Part shown: positions 57,229-64,000 of the stretch, one piece after another | How positions within the stretch are numbered: position 1 is the stretch's first letter | How the letters are laid out: each line of letters starts with the position of its first letter | Source of the DNA: Granulibacter bethesdensis CGDNIH1 | Lineage (GTDB): Bacteria; Pseudomonadota; Alphaproteobacteria; Acetobacterales; Acetobacteraceae | Direction of reading: 5' to 3' | Length of the DNA: 64,000 nucleotides | Assembly (NCBI RefSeq): GCF_000014285.2 | Contig: NC_008343.2 | Span: 1,390,501-1,454,500, forward strand | Notes under the pieces: model-generated | The model's database searches: none | The model's input: only the letters and a program-made list of their open reading frames with translations | Told to the model about the DNA's origin: nothing | Made by a program: the position numbers and the translations under genes

Positions 57229-59661
57229 TCAATGCGGCAGAGAGGTTTCACTGACCTGACCGGATTTTTTGGTCACGGATTCCTCCATGCTCTCATCCCA
57301 GGTTATCGCCTCCGGCTTCCTCACCAGAGCCTGCCCGATCACCTCATCGACATGGGAAACCGGAACGATCCGAAGGTTTTTCTTCACGTTATCCGGGATT
57401 TCAGCCAGATCCTTCTCATTGTCCTTCGGAATAAAGACAGTGGACAATCCGGCCCGCAGCGCCGCCAGAAGCTTCTCCTTCAACCCGCCGATCGGCAAAA
57501 CACGGCCACGCAGGGTGATCTCGCCGGTCATGGCGATGTCACGGCGCACCGGGATGCCAGTCAGCACGCTGACGAGACTGGTCGCCATTGCAATCCCCGC
57601 CGAGGGGCCATCCTTGGGCGTCGCCCCTTCAGGCACATGGACGTGGATATCACGTTTCTCAAACACAGTCGGCTTGATGCCGAAGCTGGCGGAACGGCTT
57701 CGGACATAGCTGAGCGCTGCGGATACGCTCTCCTGCATCACATCACCCAGTTTACCGGTATGCTTGATGGCGCCTTTACCGGGCAGCAAAACACTCTCAA
57801 TGGTGAGAATTTCGCCACCAACCTCGGTCCAGGCCAGACCGGCAACCACACCGATCATGTCCTCAGCCTCAATCTCGCCATAGCGGAATTTCTGAACGCC
57901 AGCGTATTTCTCAAGATTCTTCCGGTTAATCGCCACCTTCTTGGCTTTTTTGGTAACGATTTCCTTCACCGCCTTACGGGCCAGACCGGCAATTTCGCGC
58001 TCAAGATTACGAACGCCGGCTTCCCGCGTGTAGTAGCGGATCAGGTCGCGGATCGCGTCCTCAGTAACTGACCATTCCTCCGGCTTCAGGCTATGAGCCT
58101 CGGTCTGCTTCTGAAGCAGATGGCGCTTGGCGATCTCTACTTTCTCATCCTCGGTATAGCCGGGGATACGGATGATCTCCATGCGGTCCAGCAAAGGCTG
58201 CGGCATACGCAGGCTGTTGGCCGTTGTGACGAACATCACGTCGGACAGGTCGTAATCGACCTCCAGATAATGATCGGCAAAAGTTCCATTCTGCTCCGGG
58301 TCCAGCACCTCCAGCAGCGCCGAGGACGGATCACCACGCCAGTCGGATCCAAGCTTGTCGATCTCATCCAGCAGGAAGAGCGGGTTCGAGGTCTTGGCCT
58401 TTTTCATGCCCTGAATGACCTTGCCGGGCATGGAACCGATATAGGTCCGCCGATGACCGCGCACCTCGGCCTCGTCTCTCACGCCACCCAGTGACATGCG
58501 GACAAAATTACGCCCCGTCGCCTTGGCAATCGACTTGCCAAGAGAGGTTTTGCCAACACCGGGCGGCCCCACCAGACAGAGGATCGGACCACGCAGCTTG
58601 TCAGAACGGGACTGCACCGCAAGATATTCAAGGATACGCTCCTTGACCTTTTCCAGCCCGTAATGGTCGGCATCAAGCACCTTTTCGGCTTCCTCGACGT
58701 CGTTACGGACCTTGCTGCGCTTCTTCCACGGAATACCCAGCATCCAGTCCAGATAATTCCGGACCACGGTCGCTTCGGCGCTCATCGGGCTCATGCTGCG
58801 GAGCTTTTTCAGCTCGCTCAGACATTTCTCGGTGGCTTCCTTGGTCAGACGGGTCTTTTTGATGCGCTCTTCCAGCTCGGCGATTTCGTCCTTGCCGTCT
58901 TCGCCTTCACCCAGTTCCTTCTGAATGGCCTTCATCTGCTCATTCAGGTAATATTCGCGCTGGGTCTTTTCCATCTGGCGCTTCACGCGATTGCGGATGC
59001 GCTTCTCAACCTGAAGAACGCCGATCTCGCTTTCCATATGCGCAAAGACACGTTCCAGGCGCTCAGAGATGGGAACGATCTCCAGCAATTCCTGCTTCTC
59101 GGCGATTTTCAGGCTCAGATGACTGGCCACCGTATCGGCAAGCTTGCTGGGTTCCTCGATCTGATTGACTGAGACCAGAACCTCCGGTGCAATTTTTTTG
59201 TTGAGCTTGATATACTGCTCAAACTGCCCGACCACGGTGCGGCCCAGTGCCTCCAGTTCCTTGTCCGTCTCCCCGGTATCAGCCAGAATCTCGGTTTTAG
59301 CCTCAAAATAGGCCTCCGTCTCGCCGAAACCCGTAATACGGGCGCGTCGGCTGCCCTCCACCAACACCTTAACGGTACCATCAGGCAGCTTCAGCAACTG
59401 CAGAATCGTGGAAACAGTACCGATCCGGTAAATATCATCAATACCGGGATCATCCTGCGAGGCGTTTTTCTGGGCGACCAGCAGAATCTGCTTGTCGTCC
59501 TTCATGACAGCTTCCAACGCGCGAACAGATTTTTCCCGCCCGACGAAAAGGGGCACAATCATATGGGGAAAAACGACAATATCACGCAGGGGCAGGACGG
59601 GCAGCATCTCGCCCTCAGTGCCGGAACCCTGTGTTTCGTTCTGTGGTGTGGCGTCCGTCAT
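57229..59661 (-). CDS. lon: ATP-dependent protease La
   Basis: An 810-residue AAA+ serine protease for misfolded and regulatory proteins. The N-terminal domain starts [26 protein letters not shown], a coiled coil follows (about 180-290), Walker A is [20 protein letters not shown] near residue 363, and Walker B is [20 protein letters not shown]. The proteolytic domain has the catalytic Ser in [17 protein letters not shown] near 687 and the Lys in [14 protein letters not shown] near 730. A purine-rich AAAGGAAG precedes the ATG. The palindrome GACGGCACCGTC (59724-59735) lies about 65 bases upstream. Confidence 0.98.
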   Translation of the reverse strand: MTDATPQNETQGSGTEGEMLPVLPLRDIVVFPHMIVPLFVGREKSVRALEAVMKDDKQILLVAQKNASQDDPGIDDIYRIGTVSTILQLLKLPDGTVKVLVEGSRRARITGFGETEAYFEAKTEILADTGETDKELEALGRTVVGQFEQYIKLNKKIAPEVLVSVNQIEEPSKLADTVASHLSLKIAEKQELLEIVPISERLERVFAHMESEIGVLQVEKRIRNRVKRQMEKTQREYYLNEQMKAIQKELGEGEDGKDEIAELEERIKKTRLTKEATEKCLSELKKLRSMSPMSAEATVVRNYLDWMLGIPWKKRSKVRNDVEEAEKVLDADHYGLEKVKERILEYLAVQSRSDKLRGPILCLVGPPGVGKTSLGKSIAKATGRNFVRMSLGGVRDEAEVRGHRRTYIGSMPGKVIQGMKKAKTSNPLFLLDEIDKLGSDWRGDPSSALLEVLDPEQNGTFADHYLEVDYDLSDVMFVTTANSLRMPQPLLDRMEIIRIPGYTEDEKVEIAKRHLLQKQTEAHSLKPEEWSVTEDAIRDLIRYYTREAGVRNLEREIAGLARKAVKEIVTKKAKKVAINRKNLEKYAGVQKFRYGEIEAEDMIGVVAGLAWTEVGGEILTIESVLLPGKGAIKHTGKLGDVMQESVSAALSYVRSRSASFGIKPTVFEKRDIHVHVPEGATPKDGPSAGIAMATSLVSVLTGIPVRRDIAMTGEITLRGRVLPIGGLKEKLLAALRAGLSTVFIPKDNEKDLAEIPDNVKKNLRIVPVSHVDEVIGQALVRKPEAITWDESMEESVTKKSGQVSETSLPH

Positions 59662-59834
59662 AGGGGACTTCCTTTCAACGACAGCCTGCCGCCTCTATGC
59701 CCCGTTACAAGGCACATAGCAGCGACGGCACCGTCCAGAAAAACCGTCATCATCAGACTTCTCTGGCGGTTCATGGGGCTTCCCCCGGAATGGGCAGAAG
59801 CAGACTCGAGTCAGCAGCGCTTGCTTCGGAAAGA

Positions 59835-59870
59835 GGAATTGGCAGCATCATGAGGGCTGATTCCAATTCC
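59835..59870 (-). terminator. Probable terminator hairpin after clpX
   Basis: GGAATTGG (59835-59842) and CCAATTCC (59863-59870) form an 8-bp stem, with an inner CAGC/GCTG helix. The following minus-strand TCTTTCC is only weakly U-rich, so efficiency is uncertain. It separates clpX from lon. Confidence 0.5.
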
Positions 59871-59894
59871 GAAACATAAATGAGGATTGCGCAA

Positions 59895-61151
59895 TCAGGC
59901 GCTCTCCTCCGCGCGTTCTTCTGGTCCGTATGTCATCAGCGGTGCGGCACGACCCTCGGCCACTTCACCGTTGATGACCACTTCTTCGACGTTTTCCATC
60001 CCCGGCAGATCATACATGGTGCCGAGCAGGATGCCTTCCAGGATGGACCGCAGGCCGCGCGCACCGGTTTTACGGGCGATAGCGCGATTAGCCACGGATT
60101 TCAGGGCATCATCGGTGAAGGAAAGGCTCACTCCCTCCATCTCGAACAGACGACCATATTGCTTCACCAGAGCATTTTTCGGCTTGGTGAGGATTTCAAT
60201 CAGGGCGGCCTCATCAAGGTCTTCCAGCGTCGCCACCACCGGGAGACGACCGATGAATTCCGGAATCAGACCGAAACGCAACAGATCCTCCGGCTCGACC
60301 TCCCTCAGGATTTCACCGGTGCGGCGTTCATCCGGGTCGCGGACCTCGGCACCATAGCCAATACCGCCCCCCTTTCCGCGGCTACCGATGATCTTTTCCA
60401 GCCCGGCGAAGGCGCCCCCGCAGATGAAAAGGATATTGGTGGTATCGACCTGCAGAAACTCCTGCTGAGGATGCTTGCGCCCCCCCTGTGGCGGAACCGA
60501 AGCAACCGTGCCTTCCATAATCTTCAGCAGGGCCTGCTGAACCCCTTCACCGCTGACATCACGCGTGATGGAAGGGTTGTCCGATTTACGGCTGATCTTG
60601 TCGACCTCGTCGATATAGACGATGCCGCGCTGCGCACGTTCAACGTTGTAATCGGCCGCCTGCAAAAGCTTCAGGATGATGTTTTCGACATCTTCACCTA
60701 CATAGCCGGCCTCGGTCAGTGTCGTGGCATCGGCCATGGTGAACGGCACGTCCAGAATGCGGGCCAGAGTCTGGGCCAGCAATGTCTTACCGGACCCGGT
60801 GGGACCGATCAGCATGATGTTGGACTTGCCGATTTCTATATCGTTGTTCTTCTGGCCATGCGCCAACCGCTTGTAGTGGTTGTGCACGGCAACGGAGAGA
60901 ACCTTCTTGGCATGAGCCTGACCGATGACGTAGTCATCGAGAACCTTGCAGATTTCTTTCGGGGTCGGCACACCGTCCCGGGACTTGACCAGATGGGTCT
61001 TATTTTCCTCGCGGATGATGTCCATGCAGAGTTCAACGCATTCATCGCAGATGAACACGGTCGGACCGGCTATCAGTTTTCTCACTTCATGCTGCGACTT
61101 GCCGCAGAAGGAGCAATAGAGAGTATTTTTCGAATCGCCGGACTTAGTCAT
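59895..61151 (-). CDS. clpX: ATP-dependent Clp protease ATP-binding subunit ClpX
   Basis: AAA+ unfoldase that feeds substrates to ClpP. The protein (418 residues from the ATG at 61151, MTKSGDSKN, preceded by AGGAG) has the N-terminal zinc finger [20 protein letters not shown] with the second Cys pair in [10 protein letters not shown], Walker [19 protein letters not shown] near 120, the pore-loop [10 protein letters not shown], Walker [31 protein letters not shown], and the [13 protein letters not shown] sensor 2. The GTG at 61157 is an alternative start. A GTCCCA/TGGGAC hairpin (61162-61176) ends immediately before the ribosome site. It is 274 bases downstream of clpP. Confidence 0.97.
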   Translation of the reverse strand: MTKSGDSKNTLYCSFCGKSQHEVRKLIAGPTVFICDECVELCMDIIREENKTHLVKSRDGVPTPKEICKVLDDYVIGQAHAKKVLSVAVHNHYKRLAHGQKNNDIEIGKSNIMLIGPTGSGKTLLAQTLARILDVPFTMADATTLTEAGYVGEDVENIILKLLQAADYNVERAQRGIVYIDEVDKISRKSDNPSITRDVSGEGVQQALLKIMEGTVASVPPQGGRKHPQQEFLQVDTTNILFICGGAFAGLEKIIGSRGKGGGIGYGAEVRDPDERRTGEILREVEPEDLLRFGLIPEFIGRLPVVATLEDLDEAALIEILTKPKNALVKQYGRLFEMEGVSLSFTDDALKSVANRAIARKTGARGLRSILEGILLGTMYDLPGMENVEEVVINGEVAEGRAAPLMTYGPEERAEESA

Positions 61152-61424
61152 GAGCACTCCTGTCCCAACATGGGACTTAACCCTGTTAGCCTAGCCGCGC
61201 ATTTCAGCGGGAACAAGCGCTGCAGGGAACATTCTGACGGGTCTGACCTTCTATATGGTACGCCCGCACTCATCAGTGGCATTAAAAGAAATTTACGTAT
61301 GCTTGCGGCACAGCTGGTCGTATCCGGTATTGCCGCATTCTGTCGCTAGATGGAAACCGGATGGCCAAGTGCAAGACCAAGCCATCACGGTTCTTTGACA
61401 AAGTTTGGCAACAGCCGGCTTTAT

Positions 61425-62072
61425 TCAGCTTTTGCTGCTATCAGGGGTAGAAGAGACAGGACGACGCTCGACCACCTGATCGACCAGACCGAAATCACGC
61501 GCTTCCTCGGCTGACATATAGGTATCACGCTCCAGCTTGCGCTCGATTGCCTCGATCGACTGGCCGGTATGGCGGTTGTAGATCTCGTTCAACCGCTTGC
61601 GCAGCGTCAGGATCTCCCGGGCCTGAATTTCAATATCCGTTGCCTGACCCTGCGCACCGCCAGAAGGCTGGTGCACCATCACGCGCGCATTCGGGAGGGC
61701 AAAACGCTTGTCTTTCTCACCGGCGCAGAGCAGCAGCGATCCCATTGATGCCGCCTGACCGATGCAGACGGTGCTGACCGGGCTGCGGATGTACTGCATG
61801 GTGTCGTAAATCGCCAACCCGGCACTCACAACGCCACCTGGACTGTTGATGTAAAAGGAAATTTCCTTTTGCGGGTTCTCGCTCTCCAGAAACAGAAGCT
61901 GGGCGCAGATCAGAGCACTGACCTGATCATAGACGGCACCGGTCAGAAAAATAATCCGTTCCTTCAGCAAACGGGAATAGATATCAAAGGACCGCTCCCC
62001 CCGTGCAGTCTGCTCGACCACCATCGGCACCAGAGTGTTGCTGTAGACCTCAACGGGATCGCGATCCCTCAT
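61425..62072 (-). CDS. clpP: ATP-dependent Clp protease proteolytic subunit ClpP
   Basis: Tetradecameric serine protease chamber. From the ATG at 62072 ([16 protein letters not shown]) it is 215 residues, the normal length, with AAGGA 8 bases upstream; the frame is open to 62171 but that part lacks similarity. The catalytic Ser is at residue 109 ([11 protein letters not shown]), His at 134 (VMVHQPSGG), and Asp in the helix after [32 protein letters not shown] is typical. A heat-shock-like sequence lies upstream at 62249-62272. Confidence 0.96.
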   Translation of the reverse strand: MRDRDPVEVYSNTLVPMVVEQTARGERSFDIYSRLLKERIIFLTGAVYDQVSALICAQLLFLESENPQKEISFYINSPGGVVSAGLAIYDTMQYIRSPVSTVCIGQAASMGSLLLCAGEKDKRFALPNARVMVHQPSGGAQGQATDIEIQAREILTLRKRLNEIYNRHTGQSIEAIERKLERDTYMSAEEARDFGLVDQVVERRPVSSTPDSSKS

Positions 62073-62330
62073 GTTCCGTATCCTTGCATAGACAGAGCCT
62101 GCATCCACCGGGGATGTGTTCCGGTTCAAACGCATGACTCCATGGCTGAGCGACACCGCTGCTTCAGTCAAGTTGAACCGATTCTGATGCTGCCGCCAAG
62201 ACAGGGGCGCATCATTCAGATCAAAATAAAATATTTTCTTTTAAAATCATATTGATGCGACGCTTTTTCAAGAGCGGTGTCCAGATAGGATAATGGCCAT
62301 CTCCGAAACAGTATCCCGGCATCCACAAAA
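62073..62330. other. clpP upstream gap
   Basis: No gene. An AT-rich patch at 62221-62255 and the heat-shock-like element lie here, and the terminator of tig is at 62331-62369. The remaining sequence shows nothing further that I can interpret. Confidence 0.5.
62249..62272 (-). promoter_or_regulatory. Candidate heat-shock-type promoter upstream of clpP
   Basis: Minus strand CTTGAAAAAG (62272-62263) resembles a sigma-32 -35 element, followed after a short spacer by CATCAATAT. The -10 match to alphaproteobacterial RpoH consensus is imperfect. Confidence 0.3.
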
Positions 62331-62369
62331 AATGGCGTGGCCGGATTCCACCGGCCACGCCATTTTTTT
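62331..62369 (-). terminator. Intrinsic terminator after tig
   Basis: A perfect 14-bp stem, AATGGCGTGGCCGG (62331-62344) with CCGGCCACGCCATT (62351-62364), 6-base loop, flanked by an A-run on the left and T-run on the right. It can act in both directions. Confidence 0.92.
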
Positions 62370-62419
62370 ATTCTTCGATCCCCCTCTGCCATCGGGCAAC
62401 GAGGGAATGACGGGATTAA

Positions 62420-63754
62420 TCAGGCGATCCCGGCAACATCCTCATCTGCATTCAGCTCTTCGATACTGACAAACTTGTCATCGACCTTGGCCGTTTCCAG
62501 AACAAAATCAACGACCTTTTCCTCGAAGATCGGGCCGCGCAGGCTGTCGATCGCCTGCGGGTTCTGGCGGAAAAAGTCCAGAACGGCCTGTTCCTGGCCG
62601 GGATAACGGCTGGCTTCGGCACGCATAGCGCGGATCAGCTCGTCATTGCCGACCTGAACACCGTTCACGCGACCAATCTCGGCCAGCAGCAGGCCCAGAC
62701 GCACACGGCGTTCTGCGATCTTGCGGTAATCGGCCCGCAGCGTGTCCTCATCCTTGCCCTTGTCGTCCTCGTCCAGCCGATCAGCCTTGCGGTCGGCATC
62801 GACGCGCTGCCAGATCTGGTTGAATTCGTTTTCCACCAGAGTCGGCGGCACTTCAAAAGCAGCCTGATCCGCCAGAGCATCCAGCAGGGCACGCTTCACG
62901 CGCAGACGGCTGACCTGATCATATTCGTTCTGGATCTGCTGGGTGACGATCTCACGCAGCTTTTCCAGACTGTCGAGGCCCAGCTTCGTGGCGAAGGCAT
63001 CATCAATCACCGGAGCAACAGCCTTTTTCAGGGCCTTGGCGGTGATTTCGAACTGGGCGGGCTTACCAGCCAGCTCCGGCACGCCATATTCTTCCGGGAA
63101 GGTCACGTCGATCACGCGGGTTTCACCCACGGACAGGCCTTCCATCTGCTCGGAAAAACCGGGAATAAAGCCGGTTCCTGCGATCTCGACATCCATATCG
63201 GTGCCGGTGCCGCCCTGGAACGCCACACCATCGGTCTTGCCGACGAAATCCACGGTCAGGAAGTCGCCTTTCTGCGCCGGACGCACTTCCTCGACCGGCT
63301 CCAGATTACGCTGGCGCTGAGCGATCTCCTCCAGAGCCTTGTCGACCGCTTCAGCGCTGGGTTCAGCCTTGAGGCGGGTCAGGGACACGGAACCCAGATC
63401 AGGCAACGTAATATCAGGCAGCAATTCCAGCTCGACCTTGAATTCGACATCCTGATCGAGATCGACGCGCACCAGCTCCACCTTCGGCTGAAGGGCGGGG
63501 CGCAGGCCGCGCTCGCTGACCATGGTCTGGGTCGCTTCATTGACGGTTTCTTCCAGCACTTCCGTCTCGACAGAACGGCCATAGCGCTGACGGACCAGCG
63601 TCATCGGAACCTTGCCAGGGCGGAAGCCGGGAAGCTTCAGAGTCTTGGCCAGCTCGGCCAGACGGCGCGTCCGGCGCTCCTCGATATCAGTGGCCGGCAC
63701 CTGAACGGTGAATCCGCGCTTCAAGCCCTCGGAAAGGGTTTCGGTAACCTGCAT
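62420..63754 (-). CDS. tig: Trigger factor (ribosome-associated chaperone)
   Basis: Binds nascent chains at the ribosomal exit and has peptidyl-prolyl isomerase activity. The 444-residue protein begins MQVTETLSEGLKRGFTVQVPA, with the ribosome-binding signature LPGFRPGKVPMTLVRQRYG near residue 42, the FKBP-type PPIase domain (about 155-245, QKGDFLTVDFVGKTDGVAFQGG), and the long C-terminal helical arms ending in ETAKVDDKFVSIEELNADED. It is first in the tig-clpP-clpX-lon order common to bacteria. tRNA-Leu lies just upstream on the same strand. Confidence 0.97.
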   Translation of the reverse strand: MQVTETLSEGLKRGFTVQVPATDIEERRTRRLAELAKTLKLPGFRPGKVPMTLVRQRYGRSVETEVLEETVNEATQTMVSERGLRPALQPKVELVRVDLDQDVEFKVELELLPDITLPDLGSVSLTRLKAEPSAEAVDKALEEIAQRQRNLEPVEEVRPAQKGDFLTVDFVGKTDGVAFQGGTGTDMDVEIAGTGFIPGFSEQMEGLSVGETRVIDVTFPEEYGVPELAGKPAQFEITAKALKKAVAPVIDDAFATKLGLDSLEKLREIVTQQIQNEYDQVSRLRVKRALLDALADQAAFEVPPTLVENEFNQIWQRVDADRKADRLDEDDKGKDEDTLRADYRKIAERRVRLGLLLAEIGRVNGVQVGNDELIRAMRAEASRYPGQEQAVLDFFRQNPQAIDSLRGPIFEEKVVDFVLETAKVDDKFVSIEELNADEDVAGIA

Positions 63755-63822
63755 CGACCGGGAGTCCTACCCTAAAAAATTGACGCCAGCCCGGTATGCA
63801 CCGTTACGTAGCGGTGATCGGC

Positions 63823-63907
<85 letters not shown>

Positions 63908-63913
63908 GCCGTA

Positions 63914-63938
63914 CCCGTACACCGGGTGGCCCGTACAC
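63914..63938. repeat. Short direct repeat upstream of tRNA-Leu
   Basis: CCCGTACAC occurs at 63914-63922 and 63930-63938, 16 bases apart, immediately upstream of the tRNA-Leu 5' end. It may be a promoter or regulatory element, or chance. Confidence 0.3.
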
Positions 63939-64000
63939 AAAGCAGCATGCGGGCCAAGAAGCGGCGGCTTTAGCGCAGGCCGTGCAAACCCGCAATGCCA

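Noticed and set aside
59662-59834. Heat-shock promoter for lon
   Set aside because: Several CTTG-like stretches exist, but none has a matching -10 element at suitable distance; only the short palindrome GACGGCACCGTC stands out.
59880-61349. Plus-strand open frame of nearly 490 codons opposite clpX
   Set aside because: Antisense to clpX; no family motif and no plausible start context.

Overview
The window is about 64 kb of dense, GC-rich (roughly 60%) proteobacterial chromosome. Gene content and order point to an alphaproteobacterium of the family Acetobacteraceae. The evidence is the serS-tatC-tatB-scpB-scpA-(M50 protease)-nagZ-SPOR-argS-dgt cluster, the nuoA-N-birA-coaX-rnj-DUF1467-proS-lolC/E-lolD cluster, the tig-clpP-clpX-lon-hup cluster, and a cytochrome bo3-type quinol oxidase. 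A Granulibacter-like acetic acid bacterium is my best guess, but that is inference and no 16S rRNA is present. I see no prophage, insertion sequence, CRISPR array or defence island.

Layout. (1) 1-9.5 kb, minus strand: a housekeeping run from dgt down to a serS gene cut by the window edge, covering aminoacylation, cell-envelope SPOR protein, peptidoglycan recycling, SMC partner proteins and Tat export. (2) 9.6-16.5 kb, plus strand: an ErpA-type Fe-S carrier, exonuclease III, two MFS transporters, and a complete NitT/TauT-type ABC importer (binding protein, permease, ATPase). (3) 16.5-22.2 kb, minus: a tripartite heavy-metal RND efflux operon (MFP, RND pump, outer-membrane factor). (4) 22.5-26.5 kb, minus: cyoABCD. 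(5) 26.9-32.5 kb, minus: tsf, rpsB and dnaE. (6) 32.7-33.3 kb, plus: a small repeat protein ending at a bidirectional terminator. (7) 33.3-55.1 kb, minus: one long gene train starting with the 14-gene NADH dehydrogenase (complex I) set and running through birA, coaX, rnj, a DUF1467 protein, proS and the Lol lipoprotein-release transporter. (8) 55.3-64 kb, minus: two identical tRNA-Asp genes around an alkylation-repair-like gene, tRNA-Val, HU, lon, clpX, clpP, tig and tRNA-Leu.

Physiologically, complex I feeds quinol to the bo3 oxidase, giving a complete NADH-to-oxygen chain with no need for cytochrome c. The protein-quality-control block (trigger factor, ClpXP, Lon) and the export block (TatBC, Lol) are standard core functions. 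The accessory material is limited to the transporters at 10.9-22.2 kb.

The least expected signals are in non-coding DNA. An H-type pseudoknot is predicted in the rpsB leader. A structured transcript with an anti-Shine-Dalgarno loop and a very strong terminator lies just upstream of proS. Duplicated tRNA-Asp genes keep the same promoter hexamers although their spacers have diverged. Several inverted repeats sit at transporter promoters. All of these come from reading the sequence by eye and were not checked by folding software or homology searches.
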